Notes under the pieces: model-generated
Database searches by the model: none
The model's input: only the letters and a program-made list of their open reading frames with translations
Told to the model about the DNA's origin: nothing
Shown here: positions 1 to 12,352 of the stretch, in pieces
Numbering within the stretch: position 1 is the first letter of the stretch
Layout of the letters: every line of letters begins with the position of its first letter
Assembly: GCA_037833965.1 (NCBI GenBank)
Contig: AP031352.1
Span: forward strand, 19,200,501 to 19,264,500
Direction of reading: 5' to 3'
DNA length: 64,000 bases
DNA from: Marchantia polymorpha subsp. ruderalis
Lineage: Eukaryota > Streptophyta > Marchantiopsida > Marchantiales > Marchantiaceae
Translations under genes and position numbers: made by a program

Positions 1-131
1 TTTCGTCTGACTCTCATCATCCTCATTAGCTTGTGCACAAGACATCTTAGGTCGTAAACTTGTAACAACAGCAAATTCATGATAATGGATTCTATAATCT
101 TCTATAGCAGACTTCGAGGTAACTTTGTTTT

Positions 132-608
132 TCATGTTGTTGCAGCGTCAACTGTTCGGTCCTTGGCATGCTGAGCACTCTCCTGCACGCCGTGGACATA
201 GCCACTTGCTCGTTCTTTCAAATGTGAAGCTGTATCCACCAGTCGACTCTTCGCCGCATCCACTCTGTCTGAGCCTACGGGATGACGGCCTTTGACGTAC
301 TCGTACAACCAGCGGGAGGCGGAATATGCAGCGAGACCAAAGCCGCCTGCTGACACAATTCCTGCAGTACTGAGGAAGAATATCGTCGCTAGAGGTATCA
401 AGATTGGACTGAAGAATACCAAAACAGGAGTCACCAGCGTCACCACGATTGCTGCTCCGCCGAGAAGCAGACCTCCGATTGTCAGCAACAGTAGAATTGC
501 TGTGATGATCGTGACCAATCCGATGACCTGGCTCTGGTTTGGAGAATGCTCACGGATTTTCTCCGTCACATGGTGCGCCTGTTCCTTGACTTGCTCGGTA
601 CTAGGCAT
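132..608 (-). CDS. Oleosin, oil-body structural protein
   Basis: Complete 158-residue oleosin in one exon. Oleosins coat lipid droplets; a long hydrophobic hairpin dips into the triacylglycerol core and amphipathic ends lie on the surface. Seen here: a hydrophilic N-terminus (residues 1-28), an uninterrupted hydrophobic stretch (about 29-98) and a basic, helix-prone C-terminal tail (101-158). At residues 61-72 is the family's proline knot, PVLVFFSPILIP, an exact match to P-x5-S-P-x3-P, which marks the turn of the hairpin. Length is typical of low-molecular-weight oleosins. The start ATG (608-606) gives a normal hydrophilic head and the frame ends in TGA. No neighbour shares a function with it. 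I saw no clear TATA box or seed-type RY element upstream. In seed-free plants oleosins occur in spores and vegetative tissue, so expression cannot be read from the sequence. Confidence 0.95.
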   Translation of the reverse strand: MPSTEQVKEQAHHVTEKIREHSPNQSQVIGLVTIITAILLLLTIGGLLLGGAAIVVTLVTPVLVFFSPILIPLATIFFLSTAGIVSAGGFGLAAYSASRWLYEYVKGRHPVGSDRVDAAKSRLVDTASHLKERASGYVHGVQESAQHAKDRTVDAATT

Positions 609-3449
609 CTTGACGGATGCGAGAAATCACACCTGCGGCGATTATGGAAACAGACAAAGATTTCCCTAGTGCAGGCGCAGCTGCTAGTGTGCAATTGAAG
701 AAACACCACTTCTCTCTACAAGTAAAACGCAAGAATGGTCCCAGTAGAGCTCGAAAACAGCTTTATTCTGGGAGTCTTGGGGAATCGAGCCCCGACCGCG
801 CCAGTCTCTCTTGCGGACGGCAGCTGATCTGGAATGCTTCAAATTTGGATTCCGCCGCCTTGTGAGTTTACAGGTGGGACGCTCCAACGCTTCGAACTCG
901 ACAGCGATCCGTTACGGATTCGTAGCTGTGTCGACTCAACTTGTTGTCAATTCCACGTCCCCACATCTGGTCTGTCTCCGATCGACGTCGATCTCCGATG
1001 TTGCATGGATACATTGCACTATAGCTACGACGGTGCTCATAACTAAACTTTCTCATTAACAAACATGATAAACAAAATTATAATTGATATCTTTTGGAAT
1101 ATAAATGAAATGTTAATACATGCTAGAAACGTATCATCTATCATGATCCAATCATATTTTAATTTCCATAACTGAATTTGGAAAGTATAAAATCATAATA
1201 GTTAAAATCCTAAAAATTGATCATACTTACTCATAAATTGATCATATCGTCAAATGATTTAGACTATTTACCAAATCATTTATTAAATAAATTTACTATG
1301 ATGCATGAATTTCTAAGACGTTTTTCAAAATTCAAGCCACTAGTTGATTATCTTAGTATACTTACTCTGTATCACAAGAACAAATATTTCATTCTTCACT
1401 TCAAAAGCAGTTATTGCAAAAGAAAATAGTGTTAGCAGATAATCTAAATATTTCAACATTGATTGAAATAATGGATACTGAGAATATTTTATAATCATTT
1501 TTTTAAGTCAATTGATGTGCTCGTGGTCACATGAATCTTGGTTGACAAAATACTCTAAAAGCTCATTCATCATGTATTATTCATTTGAATAATCAAAAGT
1601 GTAATGAACGTAAATATTGGTTAATCGCATGATTATTATTTGAGCAAGTCATCGACTTCGAGAGCAATTTTGTAGGGTATGCTTCCGAAGTTCATTATGT
1701 AAGCTAATGCACCACTAGTTAGAGTTTAAAGCACAGCCCATGGATTAGTTGACAGAGAGCTCTCTAAGAATGAAATCATGAGGTACAGTTTAAACACACA
1801 AATAACGAGTTTTAGACTTGCGACTAGTACATAATAATAACGTTTGTATGCGGGATAGTTTCAAAAAAATATTAAACCAAAAGGTATTCAACCATGCGTA
1901 CATTTAAGTAAAACTTTAAGTATGATTGTGCACTCTGTGCCTATGCTTTCATAAACTTAGACCAAAAATTTTGGGTCAGATATTCATATTCCATAACCTC
2001 ATGGCGATAAACTTCTGTGGTTTCTTAGATCTTTTAGTCATCAATCAAACTTAACAGTATGTGCCATAACATAATCATTAACACTTTGCAAAAAGCTTAA
2101 AATTTCATGTCTTTATTTGGTTGAGGTGATATGAAGGTTTTTGTTTAGAGAAATTAAAATATTTTACTGGAAAACGCCACCAGGCGAAAAAGATAGATCT
2201 TTTCTGTAAATATTTATAAATATTAATGAGTAATGTAATGCAAGGATAAGAGTATACTTTTCATTGACAAAGTATATTAGAATACTTTGGATAGAATATA
2301 TCCTGATTTTCAAGAATTAATTTTTGCTTCACATTCACAAAGCCCTACTCACGGGCATTAGGAGCAATGCCCAACATTTCGATAAACAAGTTAGATATTA
2401 AAGATGTAAAATCTCTCATTTGAGATCAAAAAGTGCCTCTCCAAATGTAACTTCAAACGAGAAGAAGACTTCAGAAATCTTTACAGTTGTAATTTCCTTA
2501 GTGTTCCAAGTCACGCCATGTTTGTATATCGTTCATCAAGAAATAATATTTAATTTCCAAGAAACCCGGACTTGGCCCCCGATTCTTTCCAAGAAGATTA
2601 TACGACTGCATAAAGACCATGAAAACGTATACATTGTTATTCAACTTTCAGGTTATTCGATGATAATGCATATGGTTTGAGCTAAATAATGCACATGATT
2701 TAGATGCAATAATCTATTATTGTATTGGTTACTGCATTCCTCCTTCGGTTTCATCCATGTCAACGTTAGATAGGATTTCCCTTTTCGCTACATTGAATGG
2801 CCTCCTTCTTTTTCCAGACGCGATGTGTATTCTGTGGTACTGCTTTTACGCGAGAAAAATTATATTCAATATAACCAGATTAGCAAACAAGGCACAAACA
2901 AGGCATGCAAACTTTTGCAACTAGATATCGTTTCAGTTTCGTACGCAGCAATTTGATGGAACCTTCTCCGGCCCTTTGACTCGGATGAGCCCTAGTCCTA
3001 TTTCTAGAACCTTTGGACGTTGGAATGCGGACAATTGACAATTTTCAGATCGTGACGCGGACCGAAGCATGCAGCCCATGCCTGTCATCTACCTGGAAGA
3101 ATCTCTGACATGCGAAGTGCGTAAAAGAAGACAACACTGAGACATTTGAGGCGGCCAGGGTACAGGAGAGTCATTTTTATATCAAATTTACAAAATAGCA
3201 GAAGACAATTGGAGTGGTCACACCATCGCCGTCTCCCCCAGGTTCCCCCGGGAGTGCAGAATACACCTCCTGGACTGAGGTAGGCCCTGCACGCATCCGC
3301 TACTCGTCTTGTCATTTCACACATTCTAATTCTAATTCTAATTCCATATATTCTCTGTGTCCAGACGAGTGCCAAACCCGCGTTCCTTCGTGTCAACACG
3401 GAGGCAAGCTTTGCGTCCGTAGAAGCCAAAGCTCTGTTCACTGATCATT
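609..3449. other. Gene-free stretch between oleosin and fucosyltransferase
   Basis: About 2.8 kb with no supported gene. The first 450 bases, upstream of the oleosin, have normal GC and probably hold its promoter and leader. From about 1050 to 2900 the DNA is strongly AT-rich without coding signal. Between 2940 and 3449 GC rises again, as expected for the fucosyltransferase 3' flank; it holds a short TTCTAA hexamer run at about 3323-3345. Confidence 0.6.
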
Positions 3450-5216
3450 TTACAGGTGGTCCCGTACTTGCGTTGGAGGTGTAGTGATCAACTTGATGCC
3501 CCATTTCACATCTTCGCAGGGCTGCACGTACGGCAGGATGGTGGCAGGGTTTGCACCCTCGGGAATTTTACACTTAAGCAGGGGAGGCCTGTGAAAGCAT
3601 GGCTCCATAGATCGGGCTTTCACACAGACGGGATTGGGTACCTGACCATCCGTTGATCTGGGTAGAATCCAAGGTGAGACTCCGGCCAGTGCCTGGGCTG
3701 AGTATCCGAAGGTAGACCAGCCACTCGTGAGTAAGACATCGCTGAGTGACAGGAGATAGATATCAGCCCAAGCTTTCAGGTCGTGCCCAAAGGTGTTGGT
3801 TTTCTGCCAGCCTTCGTGACTGGGTTGATGAACCGAGACGCTCTCCCCACCTTCGGTAGGCCCAGACAGGTAAACATCCCGGAGGTTCTCGTAATAGTAC
3901 GGATGCAGAGAGGTCACGAGGACGGTTATGTCCTTTTCGGAAGCCTGCAGATTCTGCAACTGCAATTCCTCCGACCTTCTGATCGAGTCCACATTCTTTA
4001 CTACCTTCGGCAAGAGCTCGTGCTGCTCAACACATTCTTGAATCTGCTCTAAGAAATAAGGCAACGGCGAGTCGTCAAATGTTCGGATTTGTATCCCCAC
4101 TTGCTGATCGTGGTGTGCAAGGTAGGATTTGTGGAACCGAGTGATCCATCCCCACACTGCATCAGAGGGATGGAAAAGATATCGCCCCAACAAATGAAAG
4201 ACTGCTTCCTTGTCAGGAAAAAGTACACTCAAGTCAGCACGGAATTGGGTGATGAAAAATAATCCCGGGACTGTGTAACTATTGGACTTAATGAATAGCC
4301 ACGGTTTCGTGTCCAGCTGCTGTTGGCCTGAATCGCAGAAAAACATCTCATCCCCGCTATCAGAAGTATGAGTCAGATGAACGTAGGAGAACTCAGCTGT
4401 AGATGAATTGTCACCGGCTGTGCTAGACCCGTGGCGAAAACGTTGTGGCGACGATTCGTTCAAGCCTTGAACGAATTCGACCGTGATCTCGGAGGGGACG
4501 AGCCAAGAAGTCCGAGGAATCGGTTCACAAAACAGCTTGCTCATATCGGAGCTTCTATCCACTAGGAGAATTCGGTTCGTAAGAAGAGCATATAAGAAAG
4601 CTGAAACAAGTGTCATGAGTCTGTTCCCCAAACCGCTGTAGGCGATCCATACCACGTAGCGGCAATCCTCTTCAGGTGCCTCGGAGTCATGCACTTCCAC
4701 TCGGCTTCCGGACTTTGGTTGACCAAAATCCTTCGCTCGGCTAGCGCATTTACGATGTTGAGCTTCATACCTTCGTAATCTCTGAACGAGCTCCTGAGAA
4801 GGCTTGAATTTGGTCTTTCTCTGCAGGTGCTGAGCTCGACTGGCGCAACTGTTGGAGTCGAATTCAGAAAGATCCGCCAAAAGACCTCCAAGCGTGTTGT
4901 CTGCATCACTCAGTTTCAGTTCGTCCAAAACGTGGGAGGTCGGCAAGACTCCACCATCCAAAACCTTTCTGATTGTCGGTGCACTTGAATCTGATTCAAA
5001 CGATGGAGACAACGATTGCTCCAGTTGATCGCCACAATTGAGAGAGAAGGAAGTAGTGTACAGTAAAGTCCCTCCAAGAGCTAAAAGAAGAACACTGCTT
5101 AGTAGCACGGGCAATCTGGATCCTTTTTCATCAGCGACAGGCGTGTGAGTATGTGCAGAATCAGACTTCCGTCCCAGCGGCGAATGGGCAGACCTTCTTG
5201 ATCTTGGAAGTTCCAT
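3450..5216 (-). CDS. Xyloglucan-type galactoside alpha-(1,2)-fucosyltransferase, GT37 family
   Basis: A 588-residue type II Golgi membrane enzyme of plant family GT37, which transfers L-fucose from GDP-fucose to galactose on xyloglucan or arabinogalactan side chains. Domains: short basic cytosolic tail (1-34), one membrane anchor (about 35-57), a stem, then the catalytic region. Family hallmarks seen: LGGLLADL with a following cysteine (109-124), CRYVVWIAYSGLGNRL (185-200), CEPIPRTSWLVPSEI (230-244), VGIQIRTFDD (373-382), HDLKAWADIYLLSLSD (478-493) with SGWSTFGYSAQALAG just after, and SMEPCFHRPP (536-545). The GIQIR motif is the GDP-fucose binding motif shared with other alpha-1,2/1,6-fucosyltransferases. 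The frame is open from ATG to TAA with no intron, and length fits the family. Acceptor (xyloglucan or arabinogalactan protein) cannot be told from motifs. Confidence 0.95.
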   Translation of the reverse strand: MELPRSRRSAHSPLGRKSDSAHTHTPVADEKGSRLPVLLSSVLLLALGGTLLYTTSFSLNCGDQLEQSLSPSFESDSSAPTIRKVLDGGVLPTSHVLDELKLSDADNTLGGLLADLSEFDSNSCASRAQHLQRKTKFKPSQELVQRLRRYEAQHRKCASRAKDFGQPKSGSRVEVHDSEAPEEDCRYVVWIAYSGLGNRLMTLVSAFLYALLTNRILLVDRSSDMSKLFCEPIPRTSWLVPSEITVEFVQGLNESSPQRFRHGSSTAGDNSSTAEFSYVHLTHTSDSGDEMFFCDSGQQQLDTKPWLFIKSNSYTVPGLFFITQFRADLSVLFPDKEAVFHLLGRYLFHPSDAVWGWITRFHKSYLAHHDQQVGIQIRTFDDSPLPYFLEQIQECVEQHELLPKVVKNVDSIRRSEELQLQNLQASEKDITVLVTSLHPYYYENLRDVYLSGPTEGGESVSVHQPSHEGWQKTNTFGHDLKAWADIYLLSLSDVLLTSGWSTFGYSAQALAGVSPWILPRSTDGQVPNPVCVKARSMEPCFHRPPLLKCKIPEGANPATILPYVQPCEDVKWGIKLITTPPTQVRDHL

Positions 5217-6678
5217 ACCAGTTTGCGAACCGCTAGTTCACAATAGTTCGCAAGTAGCACGCTACGACCTGTCTAAAGTCGGCATCCTTTCTGGACGAGC
5301 TGCGAATTCAACTTCCCACCAACTCTTCCAGCTCTGTACCAATCGGCGTACGAGAGCTCTCATACTCAGCATGAGCGCGCCAAACACTGCGAGTGCAGAC
5401 TGCAACCCACAAGAATTGCCGGCCTTTCACTTGCGCATTCACTACTATACCAATACTTATCAGAATCGCATATGCTGCAATTGGGACCGCGCTGCTGAGC
5501 AGACAAACTCCGCAGCCAGTCGAAAGCTGCTCAAGATGCTCCCAAATTCCATCCGTGAAGGTTTATTGAGGATTCCGTTGTGGCCCAATTGCAGACATCT
5601 TGAGGTGGCTCGTAAATGGACTCTGACATTTCTCTGACATTTCTTGGAGACCTAAGGCTCCCACGGACGATGATGAAATAGACAAAGACAATGGATCCAA
5701 GTTCGCATCCTCCACTAAAACGCGGGAGTCGTTACGGGCAAGTGTTCTTGGTCAACCGGGACGGCCACAGCGCCACAGGGCGAACGACACCGACGGCGCT
5801 GGGCCTTCTGCCCGATGTTGAATATGAGCCCTAAATGTTTGGTCCATTCCGAGATTCTTTTTTAATCTCATCGAGTGCCCGCACGAGCATGCTGTGGCAA
5901 TTGGGAGCCCATGAAATACTGTTTCGGTGTCACGATGAGCAAGTTTCGCACATGCATTCTCTTCTGCGTTCATGTCCTTACCTGCCTTTTCTGAAAAATC
6001 CACACTAATTTAGTTTTCCAAAGGTCTGGTATAAACATTCCAAATGTTTGGCTGTTCATCCGACACAATGTGATCTCAAAAAATTCGGAATCCACGTGTG
6101 GAGTACATGATGTTTTGGTCCCCACATAATGTGCTGTTGCATTTACCTAGACCATTTTCTAATTCCTGTAAATTTTATGGGAAGATCGATAGATTTTTAC
6201 ATGGATGAAATTCGTGAATGAGATTAAATTCAACAGTGACGCAATAATTACAGTAATATTGACTTCTAACAGTATATTTAGATACTTAAAAAAGTTACTC
6301 AAAAAGAAAATATTCTCTGATGATTCTTAACGTATTTACTTGGTGTAGAATAACGAAATCCAGTTTGACTAAAATATATGATATAATAAGTCTAAAAAAA
6401 TATGTATCACTAGTTTGGTGTATTTTTGCATTCTCTCTCATAAATGTTGATTTATGTGTTTGATAGTTATATAATTCTAAAGTTAGAGTAACAATGATGT
6501 AAACTTTTTGCATAGTCATAACTTAGATGGTTTAAATGCTGATCAACACTTTGCGATGATAGAGACTTAGACTCTTCAAAATTGTAGTTAAAAAAGTAAG
6601 AAAGTCATTGTATATAATCGAATCAAGATCTATCATTTCAATAGGAGAAAATATGAAGAACTACTGAAATTATCGCTG

Positions 6679-6717
<39 letters not shown>

Positions 6718-9700
6718 CCTTCATTCAATTTGTGAGCAAAGAGAAATAATCTTGGAAATCATTATATATATGAGAGGACAAATCATCTTCCCTATGTTGT
6801 AATATTATTGTTATGGCTTTTTTTGCATCTTCATCTCCTTCATGCATCTCAAAATTGTATATATGCGAGAATACATTGAAAAGTTTACATTGTTATAATG
6901 CCAAATTTGCAAAATAAATTTACCTTCTCATAAGAATAGTTATCACTTTTTGCAGCACACAAAACTGGCAAACATAGTTTTCTCTTGTCTAATTTCATCT
7001 CATCTCAATTACAGATCTTGGATCCGTTAAGGTTATGAAATATGTCGATCATCTTTCTATCAAAGTTTATCAATCATGTTAAGAACTTATGTGAATGAAA
7101 AAAATATGTAATTCGATAAAATCAAAGAGAAACAAAACGATCAGAATCTACTAGCATTCTTAGCATTGTGTACCCAATTTGTTTATGTCATTTATCTTTC
7201 AAGTTGTACAGATGAAGAGAAATGCATAGTGGAGATCACAACATAGCCCTTAATATCTTAACTTAATATTCTTCAAATTAATTCTTGGTAGTCAAGAAAT
7301 CAATATCATATTCAATATGGATCATCTTTTAATAAAAGATGAAACACAAAACCTTATGAATCCAAATAGACAAATAGATTACGAGACTTGAAATTTAACC
7401 TAAAATTTTTCTTTGTCAAAGTGAAAAAAATCACGATGGTACGATAAAAAACATACCAAAAGGTATGACTTTTAAATCATATTCAATACGGTTTGTCAAC
7501 CATCAAGGAAATAATTGTTCATGCTTGACAAAAGTACACAACGGATGTGAGATGGATGCATGTAAGGAAATATCAAAACCCTCTCAACTTGCATAAAGAG
7601 TGATACTCGGAGCATGACTATACGTCGAGGGAATACCAGTCACAAAGTCCGCCCCTTGTTCATGCCGCTCTGGCCGCCCATAAAGAAGTCGGTCGGGCTG
7701 GAGTGGGGTCCTTCTTCTCACCCACCCATTTGTCAGGGTTTGTGAAGTCTGTTGCCGTTGACAGAGGGACGACATATGCATGAACTCCTTTTCATTAAAA
7801 TCCTCGAAACTCAAACACGTAGATGTGCCAAGCCAGTCACGTTCCAGGCTTAATGAGCCACAGTTTAGAAATAATCTATTGTCTCGGCATTAGTTACACG
7901 CCGAGGTCATCCAATATATCAAACAAACCAAACAGTATGACATTTGAGCACATTGCATCGAAAACAGTAGAAAAGCAAGAATAATAATTTTTCATTCACT
8001 TGCAAGAATTATCTGGCCTTATCACCAGCGCGGGGGAGAGACATGCATAATATCGGAGCCTTGGGTAATTGGCGAATTGGGATCCGCAGGGTGGCTCGAG
8101 GCCAGCTGCTCACCTCGTTGTTCCCTAGTGGAGGCAGTTAAGTTTGGACGTAGACTTCCAACAACGTAATGAAGACACAAACCTTCAAAGGAAAATAAAA
8201 AATGTAGGAATAAGAAATTTCAATTTCCATAATATTCATCAGATATTGCGAAGTACAGTATGAAGTGTTCTGCGCGCATCCCTATTTATTAAGGAAATTA
8301 CTATCAAATGGTATTTTTACTGGTAGATTTACACAACAAAACAAAATTACGGTGAAGTTGTCGATGAGCAAAACCTACTCATGCGGATTTTTCGTCAAAC
8401 TCGTGTGCTCTTGTCCAAAACCGCACCAGTATCTATCTTCGGCCCGAACAATATTCACTGACGAGTGGAAGAGATGGTAGAGCCTTGAGATCAAGAGTTG
8501 TCGTATGTGTCCAACCCTTGCTACGAGGGATAATTTAGCTAAAAACCCCAGAAAACGTAGGCGGAATTGAAAAATAATACCTCTACATGTTAGAATTTAT
8601 GTAAGAATGTGCCATGCTATGGGGACTTAGCTCGATCAAATCCTCACATCGTTTTTGCTATATTACTTGGTCCCCTTCAAAGAACTTTGGCTCAGGGACC
8701 CGCGTTTAGAGTGCGAGTCTATTCATTTATTCGTGAAAAAAGCTAACATCAAAGAGGAACGTGTCAAACGTCAAGTAATTGGATGTCGGCGAAAAATAAA
8801 CTAGAGATGTTCAGGCGAGATGTTAGATAGCTTAGCAATTGAGTTTGAGTAAAGAGCATAAGCTGATCTCAAATGGTCACAAAGACATTCTATGAATGTC
8901 TTAAGCAACGGTTAAAGCGGGACTTTGGAAATTGGGTTTGACCCTCTCAAACGCGTAGCGAGGTCACACCGAGGCCACGTCGAGTTTCATCCATGAAACC
9001 AGTTTGCAGTCTAAGAAACTGTTTTATATGAACTTTATTCTAGGGGCATAGCACTTTGACGATCTCAGCGGTAGAGGAGGAAACGAACAAGAATATCTGG
9101 CACACTCGACGGAAAGAGAATCTACCATCCCACCCTTGATCAACTCAGTTGACTTGACTGTGAATCTGGAATTGACTAGCTTTGATGGCGAAGCACACAT
9201 GCATACGGATAGTCCAAGATTTGCTCAATAAGACTTCCCAGCTCTGCCTGAAATGCCTCCTGCAATCAAGACCACTTGAAATTTATGAGCAAGTCAAGCC
9301 CTCCAGCAAAATCGCAAGTAGTCTCAAACTCGGACTAGGGTATAACAGTAACGTTTGCAAATCCACAAAGCCAAAGCCGAAAAAGTCTAAGGAAAGTCCT
9401 ACGCAATGGCAACGGAGATGAGAGTGTATTGTTCTCTCACACTGAAAACTTTTACCCTGCTCACGAAGTCTTGTATTGAAATTCTGATATCTACCAGTAT
9501 TAGCGAGATTCCAACAATAAACTTTAGTCAATCAAGTCTAAATCAGCATCTTTAAATTTTTTAGAGGTGGAGTGGATGACAGTGTCACTATCTACGTAAT
9601 CTCAGTTAGTTAAGTGCACTCAAGTTTAGAGGCAATAGAATGAGTGTATAATGTAGTTGGTGTTTACATTTTAAGAGAGACCTAGGGCTGAACTGGTATA

Positions 9701-11788
9701 TTGCAAATGGTAAAAAGGTAAATTGGTGGCTATCAGGAGTGCAGTTCTTGAAGTTAAAGTATGAGCATGTGGCAATGGTGTTCGCTAACTATTGAGGGAT
9801 AAAGTTGGTAAAAGCCTTGTGAATCCACTAACCACATCCTAACGTCATGCATGTTGAGCTAAACAAGCTCAGCCTATTGAATTCAAACAAAACACAATGG
9901 CAAATATAAAGGATGTATCTTGAAGTATGTTAAATCTTTTGTTTAATGTTTTCAAATCACTCCCCAAAATCTGATATGAATACTAGAAAAAAACATTATC
10001 AAATATAAATGATGTATTTAAAACTATGTTAAAAAAATATTTGATGTTTCAACTACTTGTTCAAAATCGTATTTGCATATCAAAACACTCTTGTGATTAT
10101 GAAATGTCAGGAATAACACAAATCAATCACTGCAAATAACAATGCTTTTTTGAAAATTCTCTAAGAGATTTATTTTAAACTCATTTACTGCTCATCTCTT
10201 GCACAAATTGTATAGTATGTTTGAAACTTATGCACTCCAAGCTATTTGAGTTTCCTTCATTTCAATAGTATCATCAATAGCGCATGCTTGTAAATAGAAC
10301 ACGAGTGAAACTATTGTATGATTTCATTCAGCTTAATAACATTAAATTTGCTTAAATATCATATAAAACCTTTAGAAAGTTGAATTTGATAAATACCTGT
10401 GCACATGATAAATCACATTTCAATGTATGTGTTCAACACAATTATTTTCAATGACTCATACAACATTTTTAAAACTTGCATAAAATATAACTTTTTATCA
10501 TTTATCAAATCATTTAGAATAAGTATATTTATGGACAAAAAAGACGTTGAATTTTTAAAAAATTAATAAATATAATCATTTAAAAAAAGAATCTTGTTGT
10601 ATAATCCAAAAACGCAAAGAAAATAATTTTTTAAGTGATTAGTTTAAGGTACGCAAGCAGCCTCCCATTTTCATTGTTGGGTAAAATTTTTGATGAATTT
10701 GTTTAAATTAATCATGCAAAGAACAACAGGATTTGTTTTAATCATAAGCATCATAAATCATAACTGAACTCAATCTGAAACATTATTCTTCTGAGATTGT
10801 TATATTTATATTTTCAATTTTTCTTATATTTAGGAAATAACTTATAAAATATTGTTATGAAATTGTTGTGTACAATGTGACACCAATTAAATCAAAAAAT
10901 TTATATATATTTAAATGAGATATTTTTGTATGATGCACTGATATTGTATTCCAACCAAATAATTTATGGATTTTTTCGTTCAATTTAAGATTATTCAAAA
11001 AAATATTATATATATTACTCAAGTATAATCTTTCAAATCAGAGTAAAATAAGAAAAAGGGTTCAACACTTTTCTGTATCAAAATAATGATAATGTGTATG
11101 CAGTTTCAAAAGAATGAGAATCAACATTTAGAGTACATATCTAACTTTTTATACTTTTTTGAATCAAGTCTTATTTTGTGCAAATTTTTTTTCAATTTAT
11201 TCTTAGAAATATTATAAAATTTAATATTGTTAGATACAAAGGATTTATAGCATTTATACGGAATGCCCTAAAATTAATAAAAATTGGACTTAAATTGTTT
11301 TTCACAAATTTGACAATAATCTTATAAATAATTGGGTCATTATATTTTACTCTTTTTCAACAAATATTGCAATGTATACAACATACTAAAAATTTCGATT
11401 AACCAATTATCAAGTTTATAGATTTTTATTCAAAAATTTCAACATCATTATATTGAAATATAAAATAAATAAGAATGAAATAAAAAATGTATGAAATGCG
11501 TTTTACCATAATAATCATAATAAATAATCAATTTTAATGATGAAATCAATTTAAATTTCAAGTAGCAATATTTTCAGTTTATTGTTTTAAATTAGAGCTT
11601 TATTATAATTTTAATTTTATGAACTATAGAATTAACATTTTATATGATTACACAACTGCATATACAAAACTCAATATATCTAAAAAATCATATTCACCAT
11701 GACACATCGTACCGTTAAGATTTAACTCGGGTCTCGGATTAACCTCTGGTTAGCTAACTCTAGTTAATGGCCAGGTTGCTACCACTTA
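5217..11788. other. Long gene-free, AT-rich intergenic region
   Basis: About 6.5 kb without a recognisable gene. The first 800 bases have normal GC and probably include the fucosyltransferase promoter. Islands of higher GC lie near 7580-8130 and 8930-9130 but carry no protein family I recognise. A 6-bp inverted repeat, CTCGGC/GCCGAG with an 11-base loop, lies at 7883-7905. Around 9900-9985 and 10010-10080 two diverged copies of a roughly 80-base AT-rich sequence stand in direct orientation. From 9900 to 11700 the DNA is almost purely AT-rich. Confidence 0.6.
6683..6713. repeat. (TA)n microsatellite
   Basis: About 15 uninterrupted TA units within gene-free AT-rich DNA. Confidence 0.95.
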
Positions 11789-12020
11789 GCGGTGAGCCCG
11801 GCTCGACTCGGTTCAGCTCGGCTGGAGCCTTTAGTACATGGAGCCGATCGCCATGACAGAAGCCGGCTCGACTATGTTGTAGCCGAGCCAGTCTGAAGCC
11901 GGCTCAAACCCGGCTCCGAACTCGGCTCGATTACGTCGGCTGAGTCGAGTCAACTAAGTCGACTGAGCCGGCTCGAGCCGCTGTCGCAAAGTCGAGCCGA
12001 CTCCGAAGCCGGCTCGACTA
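11789..12020. repeat. GC-rich palindromic subterminal repeats of the Harbinger element
   Basis: A patch of high GC in otherwise AT-rich DNA, built from many copies of GCCGGCTC and CGGCTCGA, including the perfect palindrome GAGCCGGCTC. One stretch, TAGCCGAGCC then GTCTGAAGCCGGCTC (about 11880-11905), recurs near the other end at about 18500-18526 in the same orientation with few changes. Such clustered subterminal motifs are usual binding sites for the transposase or Myb-like protein of this family; binding here is inferred. Confidence 0.6.
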
Positions 12021-12352
12021 AGGCCATTATCACATTACCGGCAGCCGGCAACGACCTCCTGGCTAGCCAAAGAAAGAATCTTCGTAGGCACCCCTTGTCC
12101 ACCTGGACATTATCCACTAACGGCTACCACACGGCCGGCAGCGGCAGGAATGAAAAGAGAGGTATCGGCGTGTGAAGAGAGCCTTAAAGAACACCTCTTG
12201 AAAAGAAGATAGAACTATCACCTCAAAATTTTTCATGTATTCTCTCTCACTCCGAATCCCTAAACTTCAGTGCTCATTTTCTTCACTTCCACATTAGACT
12301 CTTGCATCCTAAATCATCATTCATCTTCACATTCTTTCCATAGATTCTCACA

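Noticed and set aside
1-46. Short acidic minus-strand frame beginning MSCAQANEDDESQTK and running off the window
   Set aside because: Only 15 codons are visible; too little to support a gene.
775-850. tRNA-like B box (GGCTCGATTCC) on the minus strand upstream of the oleosin
   Set aside because: No matching acceptor stem, A box or anticodon arm at the right distance; a chance match.
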